This document shows positions 50,182-61,890 of a stretch of 64,000 bases of DNA, piece by piece (position 1 is the first letter of the stretch; each line of letters opens with the position of its first letter). A model generated the notes under the pieces. It made no database searches. It was not told the origin of the DNA and saw nothing but the letters and a program-made list of their open reading frames with translations. Origin of the DNA: Nocardioidaceae bacterium (GTDB lineage Bacteria > Actinomycetota > Actinomycetes > Propionibacteriales > Nocardioidaceae). Made by a program: the position numbers and the translations under genes. The stretch spans positions 186,001-250,000 of the forward strand of contig JAGIBL010000003.1 in NCBI GenBank assembly GCA_017744365.1, written 5' to 3'.

Positions 50182-50601
50182 ATGGCGGCGACCAGCCCGG
50201 CCCTCCCGTACGTCGACGAGCACACGGTGCTGGTCGACGCCTCCGCGGCCGCCACCTGGTGCGCCACCGCCGCCTTCTTCGACCGCCGCCTCGGACCGTT
50301 CGCCGGGCGCTACGCGAAGCTGGTCGGCGTGCGCGGCGAGCGGCCGTTCGAGGTCGACCGGGCCGACCCGCCGGGCTACCTGGGGCTGGTCGGTGAGCAC
50401 CGCTTCTCCCGCTACGAGCTGGTCTTCCTGGTCGAGGAGACCGGCGACGGCCGCGCCCGGCTGACCGCGCGCAGCAGCGCCGAGTTCCCCGGGGTGCTCG
50501 GGAAGGCCTACCGGGCCGCGGTGATCGGCACCCGGTTCCACGTGCTCGCGGTCGAGACGATGCTGCGTCGGATCGCCCGCAGCGCCGCTACGACTTCTTA
50601 G
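50182..50601 (+). CDS. Small SRPBCC/DUF2867-like protein
   Basis: 139 residues. Alternating hydrophobic strands (HTVLVDASAAATWCA, YELVFLVEE, RARLTARSSAEFPG) and a C-terminal helix (FHVLAVETMLRRIAR) suggest a START/SRPBCC-type ligand-binding fold. No catalytic signature or export signal. It faces topA, and the two 3' ends overlap by 14 bases. Function unknown; I would not go beyond a lipid- or small-molecule-binding guess. Confidence 0.65.
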   Translation: MAATSPALPYVDEHTVLVDASAAATWCATAAFFDRRLGPFAGRYAKLVGVRGERPFEVDRADPPGYLGLVGEHRFSRYELVFLVEETGDGRARLTARSSAEFPGVLGKAYRAAVIGTRFHVLAVETMLRRIARSAATTS

Positions 50602-53287
50602 CGGCCTTCTTCGCAGCCGTCTTCTTCGTGGTCTTCTTCGCCGCAGCCTTCTTCGCCGCCTTCTTGGCCGTCTTCTTCGCTGGGCCCTTGGCGCGCCGCT
50701 CGGCGAGCAGCTCGGCGGCCCGCTCCAGGGTCAGCTCCTCGACGGAGTCGTCCTTGCGCAGGGTCGCGTTGTACTCGCCGTCGGTGACGTACTCCCCGAA
50801 CCGACCGGCCTTCACCACGATCGGCTGACCCGAGACCGGGTCGTTGCCCAGCTCCTTGAGCGGCGGAGCCGCGGCGGCACGACCACGCTGCTTGGGCTGG
50901 GCGTAGATCGCGAGCGCCTGGTCCAGGGTGATGTCGAAGAGCTGGTCCTCACTCGTCAGCGAGCGCGAGTCCGTGCCCTTCTTGAGGTACGGCCCGTAGC
51001 GGCCGTTCTGCGCAGTGATCTCGACACCCTCGGCGTCGGTGCCGACGACCCGCGGCAGCGAGAGCAGCTTGAGCGCGTCGTCGATGGTGACGGTGTCCAG
51101 GTTCATCGACTTGAAGAGCGAACCCGTGCGCGGCTTGGCCTTCTTGGGTGCGTCCTCGGGCAGCACCTCGGTGACGTAGGGGCCGTAGCGGCCGTTCTTC
51201 GCCACGATCGTGTTGCCGCTCTCCGGGTCGACGCCGAGCTCGCGCTCCGCACCGGCCGGGTTGGCCAGCAGCTCGCGCGCCTTCTCCTCGGTCAGCTCGT
51301 CCGGGGGCAGGTCCTCGGGCACGTTGGCGCGCGGCAGCGGGTCCGCGTCCGAGGTGGTGTCCTCGACGTACGGGCCGTAGCGGCCGACCCGCAGGTCGAT
51401 CCCGCTCGGCGTCCCGTCGGGCTTGAGGACCGGGAAGGTGGCCAGCTCCTTGGCGTCGATCTCGCCGAGCTCGGTGACCAGCTTCTTCAGACCCTCGACG
51501 TCGGCGCTGCCGAAGTAGAACTCGGCCAGCTCGTCGGGCATGTTCTTGCGCCCGCCGGCGATCTCGTCGAGCACGTCCTCCATCCGCGCGGTGAACTCGT
51601 AGGAGACCAGCCGGGCGAAGTGCTCCTCGAGCAACCGGATCACCGAGAAGGCGAGCCACGCCGGTACCAGCGCGGTGCCCTTCTTGTAGACGTAGCCGCG
51701 GTTGAGGATGGTGCCGATGATCGAGGCGTACGTCGACGGGCGGCCGATCTCGCGCTTCTCCAGCTCGGAGATCAGAGACGCCTCGGTGTAGCGCGCCGGC
51801 GGCTTGGTCTCGTGCCCGCTGGCTCGCAGCGACGCCGCGCTGACGCCCGCGCCCTCCGTCAGGTTCGGCAGCCGGCTCTCGGCGTCGTCGCGTGCGGAGT
51901 CGGCGTCGTCGGTGCTCTCGACGTACGCCTTGAGGAAGCCGTGGAACGTGATCGTCCGGCCGCTCGCGGAGAACACCACGTCCTCGCCGTCCGCGGACTG
52001 CCCGCCGAGCCGGACGCTGACCGAGTTGCCCTTGGCGTCCTTCATCTGCGAGGCGATCGTGCGCATCCAGATCAGCTCGTAGAGCCGGAACTCGTCACCG
52101 GACAGGCCGGTCTGCGCCGGGGTGCGGAACGAGTCGCCGGCCGGCCGCACCGCCTCGTGCGCCTCCTGGGCGTTCTTCACCTTGTTGGCGTAGGTGCGCG
52201 GCGCGTCGGGCAGGTACTCGGCGCCGTACAGCTCCTGCGCCTGCTGCCGGGCCGCGGTGATCGCGGTCTCCGAGAGCGTGGTCGAGTCGGTACGCATGTA
52301 GGTGATGTAGCCGTTCTCGTACAGCCGCTGCGCGACCGACATCGTCCGGCTGGCGGAGAAGCCGAGCTTGCGGCTGGCCTCCTGCTGCATCGTGGTGGTC
52401 CGGAACGGCGCGTACGGCGAGCGGCTGTACGGCTTCGACTCCACCGAGCGGACCGTGAAGGGCGTGTCGTGCAGCGCCTCGACGAGCTGGTCGGCGCGCG
52501 CCTGGTTGATGTGCACGACCCCTGGTTTGCCGCCCGCACCGGCCTTGAGCAGACCGGTGTCCTCGAAGTCGGTGCCGCGCGCGACCCGGACCCCGTCGAG
52601 GCTGTGCAGCTTGGCCGGGAACATCCGCTGCTCGTGGTCGGCGCCTGCGTCGAAGGTGCCCTCGAGGTCCCAGTAGGAAGCGACCTTGAACTTGATCCGC
52701 TCGCGCTCGCGGTCGACCACCAGCCGGGTCGCCACCGACTGCACCCGGCCCGCGGACAGGCCTGACATGACCTTCTTCCACAGCACCGGGGAGACCTCGT
52801 AGCCGTAGAGCCGGTCCAGCACCCGGCGGGCCTCCTGCGCCTCGACCAGGTCCATGTCGATCTCGCGCGGCGCCTGCACCGCGGCCTGGATCGCCGAGGG
52901 CGTGATCTCGTGGAAGACCATCCGCTTGACCGGCAGCCCGGCCGGCGGCTTCAGCTCGTCGAGCAGGTGCCAGGCGATGGCCTCGCCCTCGCGGTCCTCA
53001 TCGGTGGCGAGGAAGAGCTCGTCGGCGTCCTTGAGCAGGCCCTTGAGCTTGGAGATGTGCGACTTCTTGTCCCGGGAGACGACGTAGACCGGCTTGAAGC
53101 CGTCGTCGACGTTGACGCCGAGCCGGGCCCACGGCTCGCCCTTGATCTTCGCCGGGATGTCCGCGGCGGTCTGCGGCAGGTCGCGGATGTGGCCGATCGA
53201 CGACTCCACGACGTAGTCCCGGCCCAGGTAGCCCTCGATGGTGCGTGCCTTGGCCGGCGACTCGACGATGACGAGCTTGTGTGCCAC
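50588..53287 (-). CDS. topA: DNA topoisomerase I
   Basis: 899 residues from GTG 53287 (AAGGA five bases upstream; GTG 53299 also possible). It relaxes negative supercoils. TOPRIM domain: LVIVESPAKA at the start and DEDREGEAIAWH. The active-site Tyr is in NGYITYMRTDST. SGLSAGRVQSVATRLVVDR is also diagnostic. Instead of zinc fingers the C-terminus has four Topo_C repeats (GRYGPYV three times, GRFGEYV). A Lys/Ala-rich tail (KKTAKKAAKKAAAKK) follows, as in other actinobacteria, where it aids DNA binding and processivity. Confidence 0.95.
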   Translation of the reverse strand: MAHKLVIVESPAKARTIEGYLGRDYVVESSIGHIRDLPQTAADIPAKIKGEPWARLGVNVDDGFKPVYVVSRDKKSHISKLKGLLKDADELFLATDEDREGEAIAWHLLDELKPPAGLPVKRMVFHEITPSAIQAAVQAPREIDMDLVEAQEARRVLDRLYGYEVSPVLWKKVMSGLSAGRVQSVATRLVVDRERERIKFKVASYWDLEGTFDAGADHEQRMFPAKLHSLDGVRVARGTDFEDTGLLKAGAGGKPGVVHINQARADQLVEALHDTPFTVRSVESKPYSRSPYAPFRTTTMQQEASRKLGFSASRTMSVAQRLYENGYITYMRTDSTTLSETAITAARQQAQELYGAEYLPDAPRTYANKVKNAQEAHEAVRPAGDSFRTPAQTGLSGDEFRLYELIWMRTIASQMKDAKGNSVSVRLGGQSADGEDVVFSASGRTITFHGFLKAYVESTDDADSARDDAESRLPNLTEGAGVSAASLRASGHETKPPARYTEASLISELEKREIGRPSTYASIIGTILNRGYVYKKGTALVPAWLAFSVIRLLEEHFARLVSYEFTARMEDVLDEIAGGRKNMPDELAEFYFGSADVEGLKKLVTELGEIDAKELATFPVLKPDGTPSGIDLRVGRYGPYVEDTTSDADPLPRANVPEDLPPDELTEEKARELLANPAGAERELGVDPESGNTIVAKNGRYGPYVTEVLPEDAPKKAKPRTGSLFKSMNLDTVTIDDALKLLSLPRVVGTDAEGVEITAQNGRYGPYLKKGTDSRSLTSEDQLFDITLDQALAIYAQPKQRGRAAAAPPLKELGNDPVSGQPIVVKAGRFGEYVTDGEYNATLRKDDSVEELTLERAAELLAERRAKGPAKKTAKKAAKKAAAKKTTKKTAAKKAAKKS

Positions 53288-53349
53288 GTTGTCCTTCACT
53301 TCCGGGTTTTGCGCACCGACAAGGTAGCGCGCACGTCCAGCCGGTGCGC

Positions 53350-54816
53350 TCACACGTCCAGGAAGCCCTCCCCGACGAGCTCGCGGACCTCGCCCAGCCG
53401 AGAGGGTACGTCGACCTCGCCGAGCAGCTCCCCGATCGCGCTCAGCAGCTGGCCCAGGGTGAGGTCGCCGTCGGCGGCGCCGGCCAGCGCCGAGGTCACC
53501 GTGTCCACCTGCCGCGCACGCCTCATGCCGGTCTGCCGGCGCAGCACGATCTGGCTCGGATCCTCCGCGCCGGCAGGCCCGAGCGTCTCCTGGACCACGT
53601 CGAGCGCGAGCCGCGGGCGGCTGGCCAGCAGCGCCTGGTCGTCGAGGTCGCGCAGCCGCGCCACCCGGTCGAAGTGGGCGCCGATCTCGCGACCGAGCGG
53701 CTGCTCGACCTCCCAGCGCCACTCCTCCAGCCGTACGCCGGAAGACGTCGCGTCCCCGCCTTGATGGTGGCGGCGCAGGTTGAGCCAGCCGAACCCGACG
53801 GCCTCGATGCGCTGCTCGTCGAACCAGGACAGCCAGGTGTCGTAGCGCTCGCGGTAGTCGCCGGCGCCGTGGAGGCCGGCGTCCTTGAGCCAGAGCTCGA
53901 CGTAGGCGGCAGTGTCGAGCACCTCTCGCTGCACGACCCACGCATCCACGCCGCTCGCGGGGAACCAGCGCGCGAGCCTCTCCTGCCAGGGCTCACCCGA
54001 GCGGATCGCCCAGTTGGCGAGGATCTGCGCGGTGCCGCCGGGGTTCAGGTGCGCGGGCACGGTCCGGACGATGTGCTCGACCACCTCGTCGCCCGGCAGC
54101 CCGGAGTCGCGGTAGACCAGCCGCTGCCCGGTGGCCGGGGAGATCACGAACGGCGGGTTGGTGACGACGAGGTCGAAGCGCTCGCCACGGACCGGCTCGA
54201 AGAAGCTGCCTTCCCGTACGTCGAGCTCCAGGCCGTTCAGCTCGGCGTTGAGCCGGGTCATCCAGAGCGCCCGGGTGTTCACGTCGGTGGCGACGACATG
54301 GCCGACGTGCCCGGCCAGGTGCAGCGACTGCACGCCGCAGCCGGTGCCGAGATCGAGCGCGCTGCCGGCCCGGTCGCGCACGGTCAGCTCGGCCAGCGAG
54401 GTGGCCGCCGGGCTGATCCCGAGGACGTGGTCCGGCCCGACCGTGCTCGGTCCGCCGTCCAGGCCCGGGGTCAGGTCGCCGAAGACCCAGAAGTCACGGT
54501 CGTCGGCGCCGTACGGGCGCAGGTCGACGCGAGCCGCGACCTCGGCCACCGAGCGCTCCAGGATGCCCTCGGCGCAGAGCTCGTCAACGAGTCCGGGCAG
54601 CGCCTGCTCTGCCTTGTCGAGCGGCACCGGGGTCTGCAGCAGCCAGAGTCGGACCAGCGTCTCCAGGGGCGTGCCGCCGCGGGTCGCGCGCAGCCCGGGC
54701 GTGGTCTCGTTGCGGCCCAGCGCGGCGTGCGCGGTCGGGCCGAGCAGGGCGCTGACGCCGGCGTAGGAGTAGTCGGCGGCGGTGAGGGCGTCGCGGAGCC
54801 GGGCGATGGTGGTCAC
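53350..54816 (-). CDS. Class I methyltransferase, Rv3647c-like (NPPF type)
   Basis: 488 residues. An N-terminal helical domain precedes a Rossmann core: LDLGTGCGVQSLHLAG (motif I), VVATDVNTRALWMTRLN, and FDLVVTNPPFVIS, the NPPY/F motif of N-methyltransferases acting on nucleic acids or glutamine. The C-terminal ~180 residues are a family-specific helical domain. In M. tuberculosis a homologous gene sits beside topA as here. The target is unknown; rRNA or tRNA is likely from the motif. GTG 54816 is supported by TAACCT seven bases upstream. Confidence 0.82.
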   Translation of the reverse strand: MTTIARLRDALTAADYSYAGVSALLGPTAHAALGRNETTPGLRATRGGTPLETLVRLWLLQTPVPLDKAEQALPGLVDELCAEGILERSVAEVAARVDLRPYGADDRDFWVFGDLTPGLDGGPSTVGPDHVLGISPAATSLAELTVRDRAGSALDLGTGCGVQSLHLAGHVGHVVATDVNTRALWMTRLNAELNGLELDVREGSFFEPVRGERFDLVVTNPPFVISPATGQRLVYRDSGLPGDEVVEHIVRTVPAHLNPGGTAQILANWAIRSGEPWQERLARWFPASGVDAWVVQREVLDTAAYVELWLKDAGLHGAGDYRERYDTWLSWFDEQRIEAVGFGWLNLRRHHQGGDATSSGVRLEEWRWEVEQPLGREIGAHFDRVARLRDLDDQALLASRPRLALDVVQETLGPAGAEDPSQIVLRRQTGMRRARQVDTVTSALAGAADGDLTLGQLLSAIGELLGEVDVPSRLGEVRELVGEGFLDV

Positions 54817-54823
54817 CCGGCGA

Positions 54824-54829
54824 AGGTTA
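54824..54829 (-). promoter_or_regulatory. -10 box sharing the stop codon of the FAD-protein gene
   Basis: TAACCT ends seven bases before GTG 54816; its TAA is the stop codon (54827-54829) of the upstream FAD-dependent oxidoreductase gene. Confidence 0.5.
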
Positions 54830-56587
54830 GTAGCGACCCTGGAGAGGAAGGTCGAGCGCGTTGGGCAGACCGAGCTTGTAGAGCAGCGCGTCGGTCTTGC
54901 GCAGCGGCTCCAGGGCCGGGTTGGTCCAGAGCTTGAACAGCCGCGCCGGGGCGGCGTTCGACCCGGCGCTGGCCAGGATCGCGTTGGCCGCCTTGCGGCC
55001 GGACTCGTTGGCGCCCTCCATGGTGGCCAGGTCGATGTTGGTGCGCACGAAGTCTCCGGCGAGGAAGAGGTTCGGCACCTTGGTGCGCACCTCGGGGCGG
55101 TCCTTCCACGAGCCGGCGGTGTTGACCAGCAGCGGCGTCTCGTTGGTGTTCTGACCCGTGCTCGCGCCCCAGACCATGCCCGGGTCGAGGAACCAGGACG
55201 CGACCGCGTCGTCGGGCAGCTTCTCACCGGCGGTGTGGTGGTAGCGGATCTGCGCGAGCACCTCGTTCGCGATCTCCTGCGGCGAGCACTGCCGGGCCGG
55301 CTTGCCGTAGAGCATCCCGGGTGCGTCCCAGTTCGAGACGTCGACCGAGAGGCAGTCCACGACCGAGCCGTCGCCGTACGTCGCCGCGAAGTCGCGCTCG
55401 GACCAGAACTGCGCCTGCGTCAGCGCGGTCAGCGCCCACGGCGAGTCGATGAAGGTGATGTGCCCGGGCACGATGTCGACGCGCTGGCGCAGGTAGAACT
55501 GGATGCCGGTCATCCAGTCGGTCTGCAGCCGGTTCAGGTTCGCGAACGAGCCGTCGATCCCCAGCAGGGCAGGGGTGTTGAGGAACCCGCGGGCCCGCTC
55601 GACCGGCATCGCCGAGACGAACCAGTCGGCCTCGAAGCGGGTGCGCACACCGGATGCGTCGACCAGCTGGACCGCGCTGACCCTGCCGCCGGACACCTCG
55701 TACGACGCGAGACCCTGACCGCCCGCGAAGGTGACGCCGAGACTGCGCAGGTGCGCCACCCACGGGTCGATCCAGGCCTCGTTGGTGGGCAGGTCGAGGA
55801 CCCGGTCGAGCGCGCCGTCGTTGCCCATCCCCATGATGTTGTAGACGAACGCCTCGCCCATGGTGCCGATGGTCCGGGTGCTCGCGACGGTCTCCTTGGC
55901 CGCGACCAGGTTGCGGGTCAGCCCGGCGGCGAGGACGTGGCGGTAGTCGGGCGAGCGGGTGCCGGCGCCGACGAAGTCCCACCAGCTGACGTTCTCCCAC
56001 TGCCCGAGCCGGCGCTCGTCGCTGCTGGTGACGAAGACGAGCATCCGGGTGACGAAGTAGGCGAGCTCGTCGGGCGGCACGTTCTGGCCCTTGAGGCTCT
56101 CGGTCAGGTAGCGGCGCAGGCCGTCGACGGTGAGCAGGGCCTGCGGGTCGGGCCCGATGCCGAAGACGAAGGCATCGGCACGGTCGCCGCCGCGCAGGAA
56201 CTTGCCGTTCTTCGCCGCGACCAGGTTGTCCTTGACGCCGTGCGCGTTGTCGCCGTACGGCGTGCGTGCCATCGAGTCGGGGACGTGGTGGTAGAAGCCC
56301 GGGAAGAACCGGAAGCCGTGCTCACCGGGCAGGTCCCGACGGCCGTTGGTCCCGGTGCCGGGAACCCCGATGCTGCGGGCCTTCCCGCCCCACGCGGTCG
56401 GCTCGAAGACGGTCACCTCGAAGCCGCGCTCGGCGAGCTCGTGGGCGACGGTGAGCCCGGCCATCCCGCCGCCGAGGACGGCCACCCGGCGCCCCGGCGT
56501 GCTGGCGAACGCAGGTGCGCCGATGGTCGTGACGGCGGCCGCTCCGATGCCGGCCTTGATCAGTGTCCTGCGGTCGAGCGTCCCCAC
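54827..56587 (-). CDS. Tat-exported FAD-dependent oxidoreductase, phytoene desaturase-like
   Basis: 586 residues from GTG 56587 with AGGAGG upstream. The N-terminus DRRTLIKAGIGAAAVTTIGA is a twin-arginine signal, so the folded flavoprotein is exported. FAD site: RRVAVLGGGMAGLTVAHELAE (GxGxxG, cited in part) and FEVTVFEPTAWGGKARS, then GEHGFRFFPGFYHHVPDSM. The C-terminus has PNLFLAGDFVRTNIDLATME, the second FAD contact. This resembles hydroxysqualene dehydroxylase (HpnE) and carotenoid or phytoene desaturase relatives, though export is unusual for those. The substrate is probably an isoprenoid or sterol-like lipid. It lies between hppA and the methyltransferase on the same strand. Confidence 0.85.
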   Translation of the reverse strand: MGTLDRRTLIKAGIGAAAVTTIGAPAFASTPGRRVAVLGGGMAGLTVAHELAERGFEVTVFEPTAWGGKARSIGVPGTGTNGRRDLPGEHGFRFFPGFYHHVPDSMARTPYGDNAHGVKDNLVAAKNGKFLRGGDRADAFVFGIGPDPQALLTVDGLRRYLTESLKGQNVPPDELAYFVTRMLVFVTSSDERRLGQWENVSWWDFVGAGTRSPDYRHVLAAGLTRNLVAAKETVASTRTIGTMGEAFVYNIMGMGNDGALDRVLDLPTNEAWIDPWVAHLRSLGVTFAGGQGLASYEVSGGRVSAVQLVDASGVRTRFEADWFVSAMPVERARGFLNTPALLGIDGSFANLNRLQTDWMTGIQFYLRQRVDIVPGHITFIDSPWALTALTQAQFWSERDFAATYGDGSVVDCLSVDVSNWDAPGMLYGKPARQCSPQEIANEVLAQIRYHHTAGEKLPDDAVASWFLDPGMVWGASTGQNTNETPLLVNTAGSWKDRPEVRTKVPNLFLAGDFVRTNIDLATMEGANESGRKAANAILASAGSNAAPARLFKLWTNPALEPLRKTDALLYKLGLPNALDLPLQGRY

Positions 56588-56604
56588 AACGCCTCCTGGT
56601 GTGC

Positions 56605-56638
56605 GCGAGGGCGCCGTGCTCGCGCACGACGCCCTCGC
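56605..56638 (-). terminator. GC-rich hairpin between hppA and the FAD-protein gene
   Basis: GCGAGGGCG, one unpaired base, CGTGC, loop TCGC, then the complementary GCACG and CGCCCTCGC: 14 base pairs with a single mismatch. It follows hppA by 26 bases on the minus strand; no U-run. It could end or dampen readthrough from hppA. Confidence 0.5.
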
Positions 56639-56664
56639 TGGTGTTCTTGCTGAGCTCCTGCTGG

Positions 56665-58983
<2,319 letters not shown>

Positions 58984-59090
58984 GGAGTCTCCTCGGTGTG
59001 ATGCGGCCAGCAAACGTGGCGGAGTCTACGCAGGTGTGGCGCGCGTCACGTGGAGGGGGTGAGCCAGATCACGTTCCTGGCTCACTGCGG

Positions 59091-59435
59091 CTAGGCCGAG
59101 GCGCTGAGCGCCGACTCCTCGGAGGAGTGGATCGTGAACACCTTGGCCAGGCCGGTGATCCGGAAGATCTTGAGCAGCCGGTCCTGGCTGCAGATCAGCG
59201 CCATCGAGCCGTCCTGGGCTCGGACCTTCTTCAGCCCGCCGACGAGGACGCCGAGGCCGGTGGAGTCGAGGAACTCGACCGCTTCCAGGTCGATGAGCAG
59301 GCGGTGGTGGCCGGCGCCGACGAGCTCGGTGATCCGGTCGCGCAGCTTGGGCGCGGTGTAGACGTCGATCTCGCCTCCGACGGTGACGACGGTGAAGCCG
59401 TCCACCTCGCGGGTCGCAAGCGTCAGATCCACCAT
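59091..59435 (-). CDS. STAS-domain anti-sigma factor antagonist
   Basis: 114 residues, a lone STAS domain: [19 protein letters not shown], then [20 protein letters not shown], where S58 is the phosphorylatable Ser of SpoIIAA/RsbV-type proteins. The last 20 residues ([15 protein letters not shown]) are Ser-rich. It should bind an RsbW/SpoIIAB-like kinase and release a sigma factor; neither partner is in the window. ATG 59435 is used; GTG 59432 fits the GGGGAG spacing slightly better. It diverges from the helicase gene across 127 bases. Confidence 0.88.
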   Translation of the reverse strand: MVDLTLATREVDGFTVVTVGGEIDVYTAPKLRDRITELVGAGHHRLLIDLEAVEFLDSTGLGVLVGGLKKVRAQDGSMALICSQDRLLKIFRITGLAKVFTIHSSEESALSASA

Positions 59436-59562
59436 CACTCCCCAAGATCGGCTGCGGGCTCCTCCGGCGGGTGCACCGGTTTGCTGCGTCGCCATTCAAC
59501 CACGTTCCCGCCGCGGCTGACCCCCGCGGATCTCGTCCCCGGCGACTGCGAGACTCGCTGTC

Positions 59563-61884
59563 GTGAGCGCGTCGTCGGTGGAGAGCCTGGTCGAAAGGCT
59601 CACCGGCGCGCCCGGACGCGAGGACCGGCTGACCCACCTGGAGGTGCTGCCGGCCCGGCTCGCGCGCACGGCGGAGTGGCCCTCATGGGTCCATCCGGAG
59701 GTGGTCGCCGCGCTGCGACGGGCGGGGGTCGCGGCGCCCTGGCAGCACCAGGCGCAGGCGGCGGACCTCGCGTACGACGGCACCCACACGGTGCTGGCCA
59801 CGGGGACCGCCTCGGGCAAGTCGCTGGGCTACCTGCTGCCAGCGCTGACCGAGATCACCGCGCGCCGCGGGCCTCGCGGGCAGCGTGGCGCGAGCGTGCT
59901 GTACCTGTCGCCGACCAAGGCGCTGGCCCAGGACCAGCTGGCCGCGGTGCGCGCGCTCGCGGTGCCGGAGCTGCGCGCCGCCACCCACGACGGCGACTCC
60001 AGCCCGGAGGAGCGGGAGTGGACCCGGGACCACGGCGAGTACGTGCTCACCAACCCGGACATGCTGCACCGCTCGCTGCTGCCCGGGCACGAGCGCTGGA
60101 GCCGGTTCTTCTCCGCACTGCGCTACGTGGTGGTCGACGAGTGCCACCACTACCGGGGCGTGTTCGGTGCGCACGTGGCCCAGGTGCTGCGGCGGCTGCG
60201 CCGGGTGGCTGCCCTGTACGGCGCCGAGCCGACGTTCGTACTGGCCTCGGCGACGGTGGCCGAACCGGAGGTCGCCGCCGGCCGGCTGACCGGGCTCCCG
60301 GTGCGCGCGGTCACCGACGACGCCTCGCCGCGCGGGCAGGTGGCACTGGCGCTGTGGGAGCCGCCGTTCGTCTCCTACGGCGGCGAGCACGGAGCTCCGG
60401 TACGACGCTCGGTGACCGCCGAGCTGGCCGACCTGCTCACCGACCTGGTCCTCGAACGCGTACGGACGCTGGCGTTCGTGCGCAGCCGGCGCGGCGCTGA
60501 GACGGTCGCGATCACCACGAAGCGGCTTCTCGGCGAGGTCGACGTGTCGCTGCCCGGCCAGGTGGCGGCCTACCGGGGCGGCTACCTGCCCGAGGAGCGG
60601 CGCGCGCTCGAGCAGGCGCTGCGGCGCGGCGACCTGCTCGGCCTGGCCGCGACGAACGCGCTCGAGCTCGGCATCGACGTCTCCGGCCTGGACGCCGTGC
60701 TGCTCGGCGGCTTCCCCGGGACCCGCGCGGCCCTGTGGCAGCAGGTGGGCCGGGCCGGGCGCACCGGCGGCGATGCGCTGGGGGTGCTGGTCGCGCGCGA
60801 CGACCCGCTCGACACGTATCTGGTCAACCATCCCGAGCACCTGCTCGGCACACCGGTCGAGGCGGTCGTCTTCGACCCGGACAACCCCTACGTGCTCGGG
60901 CCGCACCTGTGCGCGGCCGCCGCCGAGTACCCGCTGACCGAGGACGGGCTGGCGATCTTCGGACCGGGCGCGCGCGACGCGGTCGACGCGCTCACCGCAG
61001 CCGGGCTGCTGCGCCGCCGCCCCCGCGGCTGGTACTGGACCGACCGGCGCCGGGCCAGCGACCTCGCGGACATCCGCTCCTCCGGCGGTGCACCGGTCCG
61101 GCTCGTCGAGGAGGACACCGGCCGCGTGCTCGGCACCGTGGACCACGCCTCCTCGCACGGCACCGCGCACCAAGGGGCGGTGTACCTGCACCAGGGCGAG
61201 ACCTACCTGGTCCGCTCGCTGGACCTGGAGGAGTCGGTGGCCGTGGTGGTGCCGGCCGAGGTGGACTACAGCACCTCGGCTCGCGAAGTCACCGACATCG
61301 CCGTCGTCCGGGAGCGGCTACACGAGACCTGGGGGCGGGCACGGCTGAGCTGGGGGACGGTCCGGGTCACCCACCAGGTGGTGTCGTACCTCAAGCGCAA
61401 GGTGCCGACCGGCGAGGTCGTCGGAGAGTTCCCGCTCGACCTTCCGGAGCGGACACTGGAGACGGCCGCGGTCTGGTGGACGCTGCCCGACGACGTCCTC
61501 GACGAGTGCGGCGTTGACGTACGGGATCTGCCGGGGGCGGCGCACGCGGCCGAGCACGCCTCGATCGGACTGCTCCCGCTGTTCGCGACCTGCGACCGCT
61601 GGGACATCGGCGGGGTCTCGACCGCGCGGCACGTGGACACCGAGCAGCTGACGGTCTTCGTGTACGACGGCCACCCGGGTGGGGCCGGGTTCGCCGAGCG
61701 TGGCTTCGACACGGCCTACGACTGGCTCGAGGCGACCCGGGAAGCGATCGAGTCGTGCGCCTGCGCGGACGGGTGTCCCTCGTGCGTGCAGTCGCCGAAG
61801 TGCGGCAACCAGAACAACCCGCTCGACAAGGCCGGCGCGATCCGCCTCCTCGATGTGCTACTTGCCGGCGCGGCCCCCGCCTGA
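59563..61884 (+). CDS. DEAD/DEAH-box helicase with DUF1998 zinc domain (MrfA/YprA type)
   Basis: 773 residues from a GTG. Superfamily 2 helicase: Walker A ATGTASGKS (79-87), YLSPTKALAQDQ, DECH at 192-195, LASATVAEP (motif III) and GRAGRTGGDAL (motif VI). The C-terminal DUF1998 region ends in a Cys cluster (732, 734, 738, 741, 747; CACADGCPSCVQSPKCGN). Relatives are Bacillus MrfA/YprA (mitomycin-lesion repair) and fungal Hrq1; in M. tuberculosis the homologue (Rv3649) is near topA as here. A role in repairing bulky or crosslinked DNA is likely. Confidence 0.9.
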   Translation: MSASSVESLVERLTGAPGREDRLTHLEVLPARLARTAEWPSWVHPEVVAALRRAGVAAPWQHQAQAADLAYDGTHTVLATGTASGKSLGYLLPALTEITARRGPRGQRGASVLYLSPTKALAQDQLAAVRALAVPELRAATHDGDSSPEEREWTRDHGEYVLTNPDMLHRSLLPGHERWSRFFSALRYVVVDECHHYRGVFGAHVAQVLRRLRRVAALYGAEPTFVLASATVAEPEVAAGRLTGLPVRAVTDDASPRGQVALALWEPPFVSYGGEHGAPVRRSVTAELADLLTDLVLERVRTLAFVRSRRGAETVAITTKRLLGEVDVSLPGQVAAYRGGYLPEERRALEQALRRGDLLGLAATNALELGIDVSGLDAVLLGGFPGTRAALWQQVGRAGRTGGDALGVLVARDDPLDTYLVNHPEHLLGTPVEAVVFDPDNPYVLGPHLCAAAAEYPLTEDGLAIFGPGARDAVDALTAAGLLRRRPRGWYWTDRRRASDLADIRSSGGAPVRLVEEDTGRVLGTVDHASSHGTAHQGAVYLHQGETYLVRSLDLEESVAVVVPAEVDYSTSAREVTDIAVVRERLHETWGRARLSWGTVRVTHQVVSYLKRKVPTGEVVGEFPLDLPERTLETAAVWWTLPDDVLDECGVDVRDLPGAAHAAEHASIGLLPLFATCDRWDIGGVSTARHVDTEQLTVFVYDGHPGGAGFAERGFDTAYDWLEATREAIESCACADGCPSCVQSPKCGNQNNPLDKAGAIRLLDVLLAGAAPA

Positions 61885-61890
61885 GAGCGA

